64,000 nucleotides of DNA from Albugo candida (GCA_905220665.1 CAJNAR010000164.1:248001-312000), one strand, 5' to 3'; positions 34,732 to 47,659 are shown, counted from the stretch's first letter. Notes: a model not told the origin generated them from the sequence alone. Program-made: numbers and translations.

Positions 34732-35944
34732 CTATGGCGATAAATTATGTTCCTCCATGAAAGGACGTAGGAAATCATTCGCATGATCCAGATATGCATC
34801 CTCAACCACACAACTCAGTTTTGTAGATGTGTGGCGCGAATGGATATCATCTTCTTCCTCTGAAGATGGCAGTGATTGATAAAACCACGAAGGGAAAAAT
34901 CGCTCCTTGCATGCATTCATGGATAACCTATTTGATCCATAAATAAGTGCATTGAACAGCGGCTATTCCGGGTGTGATAAACCGTCAACTTTCTCGTGTA
35001 TACAACGAATCTAGATTTTACCTGTAGTGGATCAAAAACGCATTCAAGTAGGGTGAAAGGCGTCGACGGTTTGTGATTTGCATCAGTCATCTGGATAATC
35101 CGATTGATGAACCCCCATAGAGGGCACAATAAAAGTACAGCAATGTACATTGCAGCTTTCTGTTTGAATGTACCATTCATTGGATCTTTGGAGAGAAATT
35201 GTATGATCAAAACGTGAATGGTGACGTTGAATATGAAGATCAAGAGAATAGGAAAGTAATAAAAAATGAATTGCCGCCATGCTCCTCTGCTATTCCAGAC
35301 CAGCTGTGATCCTTCTGTGCCACTCGAATGGGTAGACGCGATCCAACACCAACGACGATCTGCGTTTCCAAAACCGATATCACCACTAAGTTGTTCTAGA
35401 ATCAAATACACCAAAAACATTGAGGGGATTCCCCAGCTGATTAGGCGATATGCCCGCAGATACTTTTGTGGAATGTCATTGCTTTGCTTTCGCATGATCC
35501 AAATAGCATGCTGTTAGTCTCGAAAGCAATATTTCTCATCTTAGATAACTTACGCCTTCACAATGATTTGATACAAGTGAAATGCGAAGCATGCCGTCCA
35601 CAAGTATGATGATAAGCAGGAGAAAAAGAGCATAAACGCTTGTAGGTAGCATAGTCTTGATTCGCTGCTCGTAGGATACATCTTTTTATTCCCGTCCACC
35701 AGGATGGACCTAAAAAAGGATGTTTAAGTGACCAAAACTACGTCGATGTTGCTTAAAGTTACATAAGGAATGCAGCAGCTGTGCAACAGCCCGAACCGCC
35801 CAAGCTTGTCACGATTTGTCGACTGATATAATTCGGCGCACTGAAGTTTCTCCATGTGGTAAACATAACGAAGCATGCAACAAATGAAACGGAGGATATA
35901 ATAATTGGCGCAATGTGCTCAAACTCTTGCAAGAAAACCTCCAT
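34732..35944 (-). CDS. Seven-transmembrane receptor of the Dictyostelium cAMP-receptor-like (class E) GPCR family
   Basis: ATG 35944 opens an extracellular stub followed by TM1 (IIISSVSFVACFVMFTTW). Exon 2 (about 35707-35570) holds TM3 after a short loop (CYLQAFMLFFSCLSSYLWTA, HLYQIIV). The large exon near 35519-35020 gives TM4 (LISWGIPSMFLVYLILEQL), a Trp/Cys loop (ADRRWCWIAS), TM5 (WRQFIFYYFPILLIFIFNVT) and TM6 (AAMYIAVLLLCPLWGFINRI). The last exon to 34732 supplies TM7 with PLFNALIYGSNR, the cAR counterpart of NPxxY, and an acidic cytosolic tail. Sequence order and the RWCWI/FNALIYG motifs match Dicty_CAR receptors, which signal through heterotrimeric G proteins. The ligand is unknown. TM2 lies around 35850-35760 (SRQIVTSLGGSGCC...). 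Some splice sites are provisional. Confidence 0.83.
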
Positions 35945-36022
35945 TGTGTCATCAAAAGAGTAATTTGTGCATTACGCGTGGTCTTGTCTCTACAAACATG
36001 TAATCTACGGTACTAGCAACAA

Positions 36023-37256
36023 TCACGCGCATCCTGGACAATTGTGGTGAGAATGATGGATAAACTCGTCGCATTCTGAGCAAAAATAATGGAAGCATGT
36101 TGGACATTGAAAAGCTGAATCATCTAGAGCATACTGTAAAGGTATAAGACATCCAAAACATGTTCCTTGTGCCTTTGAGTCCACTTGTGATGATGTCATG
36201 CTCTTGAACTTTACAATTGGGAACAAGTGATGATACGATCGCGATAAATGTGGAGATGATACGAGGGGAAGGTTGCATATTGGACAAACCGTAGGCAAGT
36301 CACAGCTCTTGGACTTGCATCGAGGACACAAATAGCCGATAGTCGTGAAAGACTGATGACATGTGCATAGTGATAAAGCTCCCGAGCGGCGCTGCGGAAA
36401 ACCCATTTCAACAAGCGTCGCGAATCGAGAAGCATTACTGGCCACAGTTGGAGATGGAATTGTGAACCTACCCATTAAGGCTTTCAGATGATTGGCATCT
36501 AGAGCTACAAAATAGGTCCCATTCGTGTCATCCGAAATCTTTCGTAATAACCGCATTTCAGCTCCAATACCCAGAAATGACACGCGAATATTCTCGCGTT
36601 TCAGCGCTGACAATGTCTGAAATATGTCTCCGGGATCAGCAGTTACTAAGCTGCCATATATGACGATGATTTCGCGGCTGCCATATGAAGGTACGATCTT
36701 CAACGCTGCTTTTGCGATATCCAGTGCGTTCTGGAGAGATGGTTCCTTATCAACTGCAACTGCCTCTTTGATTCGCTCTATGTGATTTTTGGGATTTCCT
36801 GAGAGATCACTAAGTCGCTCGGATTTCATCCCCTTAATTCCGATAAGACCAAGCTGCGAGATCGGATTCTGATCAAAATAATCTCTGACAAAATGTTGCA
36901 AAACATCCGATACGCATGCAAGGCGATGGGGTTTCCAGTCCTTGTTCGTCATTCCCCGAGACAAATCCACGATGATATATACATACCGAATTAATCCTTT
37001 GCGTACATTTCGTGCAATTTCAAGCTGTCTGAAAAAAATCATTGTAGTACTTTTTACAACTCAGTATCCGAATGCGAGATACCGCTGCCGTTGATCTTTG
37101 TTGCTTGCGACGTCTACAACAAGCCGACCTGATTCATCCTCTTCGATAGCATCCCAGCTTCTTTCAAATGCCCCTTCCCAAGAGTATCCCTTCGTATCTA
37201 CACGAATAACAACACTATAAAGGTAGCTATGATGCAACGCGACATCTCACTCTCAT
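36023..37256 (-). CDS. GTF2H2: TFIIH core subunit p44 (GTF2H2/SSL1)
   Basis: p44 regulates the XPD helicase within TFIIH in transcription initiation and nucleotide-excision repair. My model is 37256..37244, 37197..37083, 37028..36023, about 377 aa (human form about 395). Exon 1 is only 13 nt; it is the weakest part, but gives an ATG start and exact phase. Exon 2 has the family opening GYSWEGAFERSWDAIEEDES. Exon 3 carries the Ssl1 von Willebrand A fold (YVYIIVDLSRGMTNKDWKP; QLGLIGIKG; SREIIVIYGSLVTADPGDI; NGTYFVALD), then zinc-binding cysteine pairs (LCTCHQSF, YLCPRCKSKSCDLPTVCPIC) and the C-terminal C4C4/RING-like finger (CPTCFHYFCSECDEFIHHS). All three blocks are intact. The gene is divergent from the importin gene, with 83 bp between the ATGs. 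Confidence 0.93.
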
Positions 37257-37339
37257 CTTGCGCCTCCATACTTGATCGTCCGATTACAGCCAATTATTGC
37301 AATGGAATTCGACTCACCCTACGAATCAAAAGTGTTGAT

Positions 37340-40300
37340 ATGAATGAGTTGAGCGCGTGTGCTCATGCATTACTGGATGGCGTGCCAAACAAGATCAAAC
37401 AAAAAGAGGCAGATCAGTGGATTTGTGACTTCAAAAATACAAATGCAGCATGGTCGATATGCATTGAAGCAATCCGAGATTACTCCAACGATACCACCTT
37501 AGTGTTCATTGCAATTCAGATTTTACGGCAAAAAGTCGAAAAGGAATGGTTTTACTTAACAATAGAAGAGCAAAATTATTTTGAAATGGTACCTGATCAA
37601 CCATTTGCATGAATCTAGATACAAATTTGCCTTATTGGGTGTAGACTTTCATGGAATTTTCAGAATGCACAGCAACCAAGAACTCCGCGACAGTTCCCGC
37701 TTTTGTTCGTCGTGTTGCTTGCGACAATCTCGCATTAACTGCAGTCAGACGGCCTGAATCATGGAAAAGTATATTCTTACGATTTTATTCAATCGCCAGT
37801 GGCGAACGAGGGCAAGAGTATTGCTACGAAGGATTCATAACGGTATCTACATTCCGCTACCATATATATGGGTGCAATATTATAGTTTGCTTTACAAGCT
37901 TCTTGAAATACTTGGCGCGATACCATCTAAACTCATACTCAGCGAAGCTTTCGATAAAAACGAAGTTTTCGAACGAGCGTTGAACGTGTATATTTGTGAG
38001 AAGGAAATTGTTCGACTTATTGCTCTTTCTTCTATGAGAAGTTTGTAAGGATAAATGTACTCAACTACGACGTGGTTAACTACACTCTTCGTGAATATAG
38101 TCCGAATTCAAACTCAACTGCACTACAATGCATTGAAAACTGGGTCGTGGGCAGCATTCCCGGTCGACCTACGTTTGGACTAGACATTACCGATATTTGC
38201 TCTAATGGGTATGTTCGCTGATCAGCTCGTATGATTTTCCCAATCACTAGTTTTTTTAAGTGTAGTGATCTCCTCGAAAAGCTGTTTGACGTCATGATGG
38301 GATTTTCAGAACTTGACACATTGGTACACGATGAAATTTTGGGAGCTATTGTGCTATAACTGGCTTGGTTCATTTAGCTAGCTACCAGCATCATGACTGA
38401 TATCCTTTCTGCTGGACCTCGCGAAATCAGTGCACAAGAGTACGTAATGATGCGATTTAGCTCTGGCCGTCTATCTTCCACACAGTGTTTCTCTTTACAG
38501 AAGTAATCATCCTCACAACATGCACCATCGAATGATCAGTCAGATGACTCTAATGCTGCTACACATGCTGGAGAGGTTGCAGACAGAAGCCAGTGCACGC
38601 AATAACGTTTACAGAGGCATAGCCCAGATTTTGAGTATTCTAGCTACGCAGTATCTCTCGGTGATTTGCCAAGAAGAAGTGGCGATAAAGCATCAACAAT
38701 TGACAAGAAAGCTCATGCAAGCCCTACTGATTCTTACAGCTTTCCCGGATGTCGAAACTGCACAATTGATTTTGGAGTTCTGGTATTTTTTTCTTGACGA
38801 TACGAGCAGCTCGCCTTGGAAGTTACTGTCGCGTTCTTGTGACGAGCCGGAGATCTTAGATTTTCTAAATAGTGCTGTGAGAGCATTGCTGTCACAATGC
38901 CATCTGCCCGATCATATATTACTAGCAGAAAGTTATGGCACCAATGAGACAAATCCTGAAATCTCCGCGTTCCGAAGGTACCCATTTTATCGCACGTCGC
39001 CATCTCTGAACTCGAATTGTTGTTAGTGAGATTGCCGATACGCTACTGAGCATGTTCAAGCGTTGGCCTTCACCAAATGGCGCCGAATGTTGCTTCAATC
39101 AGCTGGCAGCGATGATGGAAGATGGCACTAATATTGCAACTATCGAGTCGATACTTTATGTATTGGATCGTTTGTTGGAGCTTTTTGATGTTCTTACTTC
39201 AAACGGGATAGATTCAAACCGTTCCTCAGATCATGGCTGCATACATGTGTCAGAGAAGGTGCTTCTTCAATGCTTACGACTTCCTGATCACTCTGTAGTC
39301 TTTTTCAGCATTGCACGGTTCGTGTCCTTCACCTTTTCTACCGTGTAAGCCTTACTGGTGTCAACACGATCTTCCAGATATCTAAAATCGTTGGTGCACC
39401 TGCAAGAATTATCTCACGCAACAAAAAAGGTGGCAATCGGCTTCCTCTTGCAAGGTCTGACATTCCCATCAAGAATCGAGGTTATCACGCCTCTCCTGTT
39501 CGAGCTTATTTCTAAGACGAGGTAATCGCAAGAACGTACAATTGCCAGAAAAATGACTGGGAATCTCCCCGCAGCACGACACTTTCCCTACAAGAACGTC
39601 ACGCAGCGGCACAGACTCTGTCACAGCATTGTCACTTGCGCTTGCATCTGGATTGCCACTTGGATCAAGTGGGAGATCTACTGGCGACGCTGTATCAATT
39701 AATCGGAATGCAGGATACTCAAGGTATGAAGCCTTATCAGATCCAGCTTTCCGCTCGATAATATGTGTTGTCTCCATATGCAGAATCGTGCAATATATCC
39801 CACCAGCTGCTCCTGTCTATGAAACATCGATTATGCTCAGAATCTGATATTGCTGCCAAATCGCTGTATTTGATGGGCAGACTAGTCGCGGGAATCGTCA
39901 ACCCGGCCAGAAAAATCAATGTGCTAGTATATACGTGGCATGAATCCTGTCAAGCCTTATTACAATGCCGGAACCATCCATCACTGCACCACTATATTTT
40001 TCCATTTGTAAACAGCTGTTTATTTCTCATGATCGGGAATGATTTTGAGCGACTGGAGCACATACTCAATTTATGCTTGACCGAATATTCGATTTGCTTT
40101 CATCAGGTCATCCTATGCTTGACGACCATGTATTCTATGCTGCCACCCAACGCCGACAATTTCAAAAATCTTGCCGATGTAAGTATGAGTTCCGCCTCCC
40201 TTCCAAATGTGTTGCTATCTTTTGTATGTAGAGTGCATTCAGTCGATGCTCCAATATAATGCTGAGCAAAGTTGGGTATCATTCTTCGAATTCGGAACAT

Positions 40301-41040
40301 AAGAATATTGAGCATCTTATGCAGCTGTCTAATGGCGCTTCGACTGCCGTGATAGTCGAATCCGAGCTTCCTGAATATTTTAAGCTGGCCCACATCGCAT
40401 TAGTTCTTCCTGCCGATAGATCAAACTTGAATAATTTATTTGAGCAATCAGCGCGACTTGGATGCGTGGTTTTGGCATGTGATCATAAGGTTTGTAAGGC
40501 AAAACCCTGCCATAGTGGCTGGCGTGTTCAAATGGTACTTGTAGATACGGTCACTCAACGAATCCGCATGCAGATTTATAGTAGAAATCATAATCCAGCA
40601 ATTCGGAAGCTCACCAAAATCAATCACGAAAAAGAACATTCAGGTTGCAAGTGCAATCATGCCTGAATTCTTGTGCAATTTGCTCACCTTCCTCGATCCG
40701 CGTCGAACCGGCTACACGAAGAAATCCATATGGGATTATCTCTACACACTTCGATTTTCTCCGAATGTATCTCCAGCCCTTCAGTGTACGTTGACAACAC
40801 CCACTCGTATATATCCTTCGCATTCACCTCATCTCTCTAGATCACGTTGCTGAGACCTGCTTGTTGCTCTTATCGAAGCAACTTGATAATAAGAAACTGA
40901 TGTTTCTGTCAGATGAAGGTCAGATGATTTTATTGCAAATCCTGTCACCTTCGGGGCAAAGAAAACAACCAAGTCGAATGCAATTCCGTCAGCAATTTGG
41001 AGCAGCTCAGCAAGAGCTGTTAAGATCGAACCGAACGTAA
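37340..41040 (+). CDS. Transportin-3/importin-13-like nuclear transport receptor (importin-beta superfamily)
   Basis: The gene spans about 3.7 kb with a dozen or so short exons of HEAT-repeat sequence. Exon 1 from ATG 37340 (MNELSACAHALLDGVPNKIK, then KQKEADQWICDFKNTNAAWS) has the importin-beta N-terminal pattern, including FIAIQILRQKVEKEW. Later segments follow the TNPO3 order: VPAFVRRVACDNLALTAVRR, YKLLEILGAIPSKL near 37890, ALQCIENWVVGSIPG near 38130, FPDVETAQLILEFWYFFLDD near 38760, and PYAESCNISHQLLLSM and LVAGIVNPARKINVLVYTW near 39770-39930. The final exon ends in QFGAAQQELLRSNRT at 41040. Transportin-3 carries SR-rich splicing factors into the nucleus; importin-13 is the closest alternative, and exportin-T is less likely. 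Splice junctions in 37600-40800 were not all resolved. Confidence 0.72.
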
Positions 41041-41095
41041 TCAGTTCGCCAGTAAACTATCGTCAATTTTAGCAATTTGGTTCTTTTATACAAAA

Positions 41096-41568
41096 ATGAT
41101 TCGTAGCTGTCAGAGTTTGCCGTATTTCGCACGCTTTATAGTAAAGAGGCCAGCAACTTGCTTCAGCACTTCCTCAGGTTTGGAATTAGCAATGATTGGT
41201 CAAGGTTTTGTTCTATATGTATGTGTTTAGCGCAGTACCCCCGATCTTTCTTATCACATGTGAAAAATCAAAAATTTAGCGGCTACGGGATCGGTATGGC
41301 ATGCTTGACACTTTCCCTTGCGACACAAGTAGTTCAGTTGAGAATGCAACTCAATGAAGCAAATGAGACGATACAAAAAATGACGGGAACTTGCGTAGAC
41401 ACAACGCAGCTCTCAACAAGCGAGAGTGAAGAAGATTTGAATGAACGTACTTTCATGGATGGCACTATATCTCCTCATGACAGTCTAAAGCAAGTTCGTA
41501 GCGACTCAGACGCAGAATCGAAAGAGACAACGCCATTAACTAATCGGAAAAAAGTTGTCCTGAGTTAG
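41096..41568 (+). CDS. Small mitochondrial membrane/coiled-coil protein, unknown family
   Basis: Two exons, 41096..41177 and 41231..41568, with a 53-nt intron, give 139 residues. The start MIRSCQSLPYFARFIVKRPA is a textbook mitochondrial presequence: Arg/Lys/Ser, no acidic residues. It is followed by a hydrophobic helix (YGIGMACLTLSLATQVVQL), a short coiled coil (LRMQLNEANETIQKM) and an acidic Ser/Thr-rich tail (STSESEEDLNERT). The layout resembles small inner-membrane assembly factors, but no family is recognised. It starts only 55 bp after the importin stop codon on the same strand. Confidence 0.65.
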
Positions 41569-41632
41569 AACGGGGCCATAAATTGATATTGCCGCTTCCT
41601 TATGACCCTGAATTGAAACTTTGTGATTGATC

Positions 41633-42353
41633 TTAGATCTTTACCCCAGGCAAAGATCTTTTCATGGATGCGCTGTCTAGTCGGTTCATTTCATTGACAG
41701 CTGTTAAAATCTCATTGATATTAGTCTCCAGCACCATCCCACCCATCACGATTTCATCCAGCACATAATGAACCTGTCCAAATCAAAATGAGCTGATGTA
41801 ACTGAGCCTCAGATGATTGTTCCCAACCTTATCGCTATGAAAAATTAAATCAAGTTCGCAGACGTTTTCGAAGCACTTGTCGAGGGTCTCCACAAATACT
41901 ACCAGCACAGCATGAAACATACATCCAAATCGGAACGAATGATAGCCAAACTCATCACCTTGTATGAGATCAAGTATGCCCAAGTCGCTTTCTTGTTGAT
42001 CCACAGCAAAAACGAAATACAGCGTTGCATAGTGACGATATATAAGCTTGACACCATTCCCCCAGTACCACACACTTGACATCAATGAGGCAATATAGTC
42101 ATAGTCATACACAATGTCATATTGATTCACTTACGTTCCCTCTAGAAAATTACACAAGGAATCCGGACGCTTTGAAACCTGAGTAAATATATCTCGAATC
42201 ACGGCCTGCTGCTCCGTGTCTGGCTACACAACAAGCATGATCCTGACTGTGTCATCTCACTATACTATACGAGAAGCTTTATACCACATGCTCATAAAAC
42301 TTCACAATCCGTGGTTTACCATGATTATTGACGATCAGAATGCCTTTGATCAT
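41633..42353 (-). CDS. AP3S: AP-3 complex subunit sigma
   Basis: The sigma subunit is the small chain of the AP-3 adaptor, which sorts cargo from endosomes to lysosomes or vacuoles. Reading down from ATG 42353: MIKGILIVNNHGKPRIVKFY; then PDTEQQAVIRDIFTQVSKRP and CNFLEG; then VKLIYRHYATLYFVFAVDQQ and ESDLGILDLI; then VFVETLDKCFENVCELDLIF; and finally VHYVLDEIVMGGMVLETNIN. Four short introns interrupt the gene, with donors such as CAAGGTGATG and GTAAGTG. The ETNINEI ending (M-V-L-E-T-N) distinguishes AP-3 sigma from AP-1 and AP-2 sigma. The chain ends soon after, at 41633, without the long tail of the animal proteins. It is divergent from the BTB gene, 73 bp apart. Confidence 0.92.
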
Positions 42354-42426
42354 AATTACACAAGAGTGAGACCACTGGACAAAAGGTGAGCATTTCTGCG
42401 AATCAAACTTCCAAGTATCTTATGAG

Positions 42427-43716
42427 ATGCTCCATACTGTAATTAGGATGGTGTCATCACCAATTGCATCACCATCATGGTCTCCAACTCGTTCGCGGCT
42501 TATTTCACCGTCCCCCAGACTGACATCAGATGAATTCACAGAAGGTCCTCGTGTTGACGATTCTCCTGTTATTGATCCTATGGCCTTGAGATCGCTTTCT
42601 TCACCCCCGTGGATGTTTGATGCTAATGCTATATCTGCCGAAGAGGATGAAGACTATCGGTCAGAGATCTCTTTGGAAAATAGCGGTAGTCTAAACTCAA
42701 CGCACTTGACCAAAAAACAAGTCAAATTCACAAACTGGAACGACTTATCCGCACGATTGAAACGAGGCATTCAGAGCGGAAATGATACGAACAGCTTGTT
42801 TTCTCAAAGTATTGTTGGCGCGGATGTGGTGCTCTGTGTCGGTCAAAGCTACGAAGATAAATACAACTTTTATTGTGATGACAAGAAATCAGCTATTGTT
42901 GCCAAGGATGAATCACCTGAATTTGTTCGTTTTTATGCGCACCGTTTCATTCTCGCAGCAAGTTCAGGACCATTTCGAGCAATGCTGACTGGGAAGATGA
43001 AAGAAGCTTCTCAACGTGAGGTTGTTTTGCACGGTGTTAGCCCCTCAATTGTGCAGAAAATGCTCGCGTACATATATACTGGAGGTAAGCGTGATACCCC
43101 TCAATTGAAGTTTGACGACCTAATGCACAATCTTACAAAGAGGTGGAAATTGGTCTGGTGAATGCTATCGATACATTGATTGCCGCAGAGATGTATGAAT
43201 TGGATGGGATGCGGGATATATGCAAAAGCTTTGTAGTTTTGCACGCACATGAAGTGTTTCGATCTTCATGTATCATACACTTGCCCGAAAAGCTCCTCAT
43301 TGAGGTAAAATAGATATTCATTTGTGTAATAGTTTTCTCACATAATGATATTGTAGCTCATTGAAAGAGATGATTTACAAATCCGCGAAGCGAAATTGTT
43401 GGAAGCTTTGGTAAGCTGGGGTCGCTCTAGAGTCGCTAGCTCTGACAAACCAATGGTTGACCTGCTCTCGGAAATTATGGAGCATGTTCGATTTCCAACT
43501 ATGAGTGTGAGTGATCTATACGGAAAAGTCAGGCCTCTGGTCAACGAGGGCTACATTCGGGAATCTCTATTAACGGAAGCTTTATTTTATCATCTAAAGT
43601 GGGGAACAGCAAGCGGACGGTCTTCCAAACGGATGAAGCAGCGTATATTGACGGCTTCACTTAGAAAAAGAAAGCGTGTTTCTTTCACACAACACGTCTC
43701 CTTTGAAGCAGATTAG
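42427..43716 (+). CDS. BTB-BACK domain protein (putative Cullin-3 adaptor)
   Basis: Three exons, 42427..43084, 43141..43304 and 43357..43716, join in frame through 56- and 52-nt introns, giving about 393 residues. A Ser/Pro-rich disordered head (PSWSPTRSRLISPSPRL) precedes the BTB/POZ fold: GADVVLCVGQSYEDKYNF, FYAHRFILAASSGPFRAMLT, REVVLHGVSPSIVQKMLAYI and YTGEVEI. A BACK-like helical region follows (EMYELDGMRDICKSFVVLHA; LIERDDLQIREAKLLEALVS). The tail is basic (KRMKQRILTASLRKRKRV), possibly a nuclear localisation signal. BTB-BACK proteins commonly present substrates to Cullin-3 ubiquitin ligases. No Kelch or MATH substrate domain is seen, so the target is unknown. Confidence 0.85.
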
Positions 43717-43934
43717 TTCAGTGTCCCCATATTTCAGATTATAGTGGCTTGTTGTACCAGTATTGGGTAATGCCCCGCGATATCATCAGCAATAGACACT
43801 CGCACGTCATCATGGTGAAGACCGACTCTTTTGATGGGTGATAGAAATGCCCGCAGGAGAATTGGCTAATATTGATTCGCAGAGATACCATTTTGAAGGT
43901 GCTCTGATTGGTTAGCGTTCATCTGTCGAGGTAG

Positions 43935-45879
43935 ATGGCTCTAGGGTCGTATAAGCACGATAAAGAAGAGTTTGTAAGTCATAATAATGGGACCACAGCT
44001 TTTGAGGTTTTCCAATTGTTCTTGTTGATGCCTGTAAGTGCGACATCAATAATAATTGCTTCGACCGTATGTGAGGGAGTGATGCAACTAGGGAACAGTA
44101 TGGCTGTACTCTGAATTGATGCTATGGCTCGAACTAAATGGCGTTGGCCCTTGGAAAAGAAAAAATCCTGTACGCTGCAAGTCTTACGTATTGTACGACG
44201 GGTACTGAATAGATGTGGTTTTACATTATGTAGCCTATGCTTCTTACAGCGTTGGTGGAATTGGGATTGCTTGTAATGCCCACTCTTTTGATTTTTACAG
44301 CAACTGAACTTGCGACTCCGCTCGTATTGACGGTGTACATACTGGCATTCGCCCTGAATCGACGACTTAATGATCGGATGTGGAATAACGTGATTGTTGA
44401 TCGCATAAAAAGCTTGGCTCGGCTGACGCAGAAGCAAGTGCCGTTTGTTACTTGCTTTCGATCACAATTGATGATCTCAACGTAAGCTATAACTTCGCTG
44501 GGATTTTTTTGGGTACGCTGATTCTGACTATTTATACAGTTGCATAGCCATTTTGGCAGTAGATTTTCAAGTTTTTCCTCGACGTCTAGCTAAGACCGAA
44601 ACTTTCGGCTTCAGTGTGGTAGATTATTTCAATTCCAATGACCAGGTGGAGTACGTGACAGTGTAATTCTAGATGGACATTGGTGTTGGGAGTTTCTTGT
44701 TGTCCTCTGGACTTGTCTCGCCATTCTCGAGAAATGTTGAGACCATACGCGGAAAAATGCGATCGCAAATGGCGAGATCATATACCAGACGACTTTACAA
44801 TTGGATACGACCTATCATAGCTGTGTTGGTGATGGGATTCGCTCGATTTTGGGTGGTCAAAGCGGTGAATTATCAGGTTTGCGTGTCAATATGTATTGTA
44901 ACAGCTTGATCTAACAAAAGTGGTACAGGAACACGTAAGCGAGTACGGAGTGCATTGGAACTTTTACTTCACTCTTGCCACAGTATACGTGCTACATTCC
45001 TTTCTCGAAAACTTGGGTAATTGGGCAGTTTCTCCCTTGTCCGCACTAGCACTTCTCGTTGGTAAGATGCCTTGTTGGTGTTTCATGTCACTAGTTTGAT
45101 CTCATATCACATTTACTAAACAATAGGCTACCAGTATTTTCTTACAAACTTGGGTGGTTCTGATCTCATTTTGCATGCTCCCAGAACGAATTGGTTGCTG
45201 CAGAATCGAGAAGGCATTTTGAGTATCATAAGCTACGAATCGCTTTATTTATTTGCAACAGCCATTGGACGATGGATTTTCAGTACCTCCAAAATGGACA
45301 ATCTAAAAGGTTCTAGAGAATTAGCACCTCGGCTGCTGCTTGTTTCGATCGTTTTGGCAATAAGTTGCTGGATTTCCACCATCATGATTGAGCTACCGTC
45401 GAGGCGGATGGTGAGAAGTCAATTTGATTTTGTGAAAAAAACACAGCTTAATTCACACTGCTTAGGTGAATCTTCCATACGTGCTTTGGGTTCTGGCCAC
45501 CGCAGTCTTTCTTCTGTCCGCATACAGTTACATTTATGCGTACAGGTTCGTGTATCTGTTCCATTCCTATACATTGGTACGATTTTCAAGGCCGTACTGT
45601 CTTAGTGCATTTCCACGAGTACCGCTACTCTTTGCAGGAATCAGCCAAAACTTACTGCTCGTCTTCCTCATTGTACTCCAGCGCTCCATGTCCTTGTCGA
45701 TTTCGCTGTCTTACTCTTATTTCTCACAGGCAAATATCCTGACGGGAGTGGTCAATCTAAGCATGCAGACAATTTACGCTTCGTCAGTTGTGGCTTTTGC
45801 GGTTCTTTCTGTCTATCTTACGACATTATCGATCCTTGCATGCACTTTGAAGTGGTTTGACATCCGTTGTCGCCTGTAG
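43935..45879 (+). CDS. PIGW: GPI-anchor inositol acyltransferase PIG-W/GWT1
   Basis: PIG-W/GWT1 acylates the inositol of GlcN-PI in the ER during GPI-anchor synthesis. Exon 1 (43935..44033: [20 protein letters not shown]) matches the family's N-terminal K-x-x-F-V-x-x-x-x-G block. Later exons carry multiple membrane helices and the conserved signatures: [15 protein letters not shown] then [25 protein letters not shown] then [34 protein letters not shown], and near the C-terminus [20 protein letters not shown] and [18 protein letters not shown]. Introns lie near 44034-44222, 44482-44540, 44640-44672, 44877-44930, 45064-45125 and around 45410-45465. The region between exon 1 and 44222 is unusually long for an intron here and may hide a small exon. 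The stop is at 45877-45879. Confidence 0.9.
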
Positions 45880-45949
45880 CTTATAAAACCGCTCAATATA
45901 TCTTTTTTGGTAGTCTATCTTGTGAACCGACGGGCATTCTTAGCGACGC

Positions 45950-47659
45950 ATGGCTCCTTGTCTTGTGTCTGGGAACTCTAAGGAGGATGTGCAGCATCCG
46001 AATCATACTTTGAGCTCGCGAAAAGGTTTAATAAGTAGCGCAACACGCTTAAAGGAACAAGAGAAAGCTGTGCCGGCAAAATGCTTGTATACTTGGCAAG
46101 AGGTTGCAGAGCACAACACTAGAGAAAGCGCATGGCTGATTGTACGAGGGAAGGTATACGATGTAACTAGTAAGTCATCTTGAAGTGCAGCATTGCATGA
46201 TTATCATTTTGGCGTTTTCAGAGTGGGCGACACGCCACCCTGGAGGCGAAGAGTTCATCTGGATGCATGCTGGAAGGGAATGCACAGCAGCGTTTGATTC
46301 TTACCATCCGTTCAGCCAAGTGGCGAGCACGACATTGCAGAAATATGTGATTGGGGATTTGATAGGGCAGACAGAATTCATTACATATCCACAAGACTCC
46401 GGATTCTATCGCGAATGCTGTGAGCGAGTCAAAGAGTACTTTCTTATCAACAAGCTGGACCCAAAAACTATTACACCTGGAGCTTGGAGAACCCTTATGC
46501 TTCTATCACTTGCAATTGTCGCCTACTTTGGCATGCACAAGAAATTCTTGATCAATGGCAATATCACAACTCAGTGCTTTTGGGCGATTCTATTTGGGAT
46601 CATTCAAGCCCTGACACTTTTACATATAATGCATGATTGCTCTCACGCGGCACATTCCAAGAGTCCATTTTGGTGGAAATTCATGGGTCGGGTATCTATG
46701 GACTGGTTTGCGGGTGCTAGTATGATTGCCTGGCAACATCAGCACGTTCTTGGACATCATATTTATACAAATATAGCGAGTGCGGATCCGGATCTACCCA
46801 GCGATTTTGATAGGGATTTGCGGCGTATTGTCGCACTTCAAACAAAAAGAGCCTTTTACCGTTATCAGCACATTTATTTACCACCACTTTATGGACTACT
46901 TGCGTTAAAGGTCCGATTGCAGGACTTTTACGAGCTCTTCTTGATGTAAGCCGCATTTTCGGACTGACTGCTGCTTTGATGTATTGACAAACTCAAATTT
47001 AGTCGGTCTAATGGACCAATTCGTGTCAATCCTATCAACTCAATCGATTCTATAGCATTGCTTGCTTCGAAGGCTTGCTGGGTCATCTATCGGATTTGGG
47101 TCCCGCTTTATATGTTCAATATAGCTGCCTCTACATTTTGGAGCATTTTTTTGCTCACAGAGTTTGTTACGGGTTGGTATTTGTCTCTCAATTTCCAGGT
47201 ACGTGGTGAAACATGGAAGCATCGTATCTTGCGCATTTCACATATTCGTGTTAGGTGAGCCATATTTCAACAGCATGCACTTTCCCAAATGGAACCAAAT
47301 CAAAGTCAGAAGGACAAGATGAATGGGCTATCTCGCAAGTTAAAACGTCTGTCGACTATAGTCACAATTCCGCATTGGTGACCTTCCTATCAGGAAGCCT
47401 TAATTACCAAATCACGCATCATCTCTTTCCAAGTATATCCCAGGTAAACACACTATATAATCATGCGCACTTGACCGCTCATTATGTGTCTGTCTAGTAT
47501 CATTATCCAGCAATCGCACCAATTATTATACAGCTTTGCAAGAAGTACAAATTGCCATACTGTGTATTACCTTCCTTCACGTCGGCTATCCGTGCACATT
47601 TGAAGCATTTAAAAGAAATGGGGAGACTTGGACAAGGAGTGGAATTACATATGGGATAA
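45950..47659 (+). CDS. Cytochrome b5-fused front-end fatty-acid desaturase (delta-5/6/8 type)
   Basis: Five exons, 45950..46169, 46222..46945, 47003..47198, 47255..47443 and 47498..47659, join in exact frame and encode about 496 residues. A ~45-residue head precedes the cytochrome b5 domain (CLYTWQEVAEHNT..., heme ligand HPGGEEF, second ligand near FDSYHPF). The desaturase domain has four membrane spans and three histidine boxes: HDCSHAAH, HQHVLGHH, and QITHHLFPSI, in which Gln replaces the first His, the hallmark of front-end desaturases. These ER enzymes insert a double bond between an existing one and the carboxyl end of C18-C22 acyl chains, in arachidonate or EPA synthesis. Regiospecificity cannot be read from sequence by eye. 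SLNFQVSHIS and the C-terminus match the family. Confidence 0.93.

Noticed and set aside
37229..37339. Upstream extension of the importin frame to ATG 37229
   Set aside because: The extra 37 residues do not resemble importin N-termini and overlap the divergent p44 first exon; ATG 37340 fits the family better.
43979..44437. 152-codon minus-strand frame opposite PIG-W
   Set aside because: It has no domain and overlaps the clearly conserved PIG-W exons; shadow frame.
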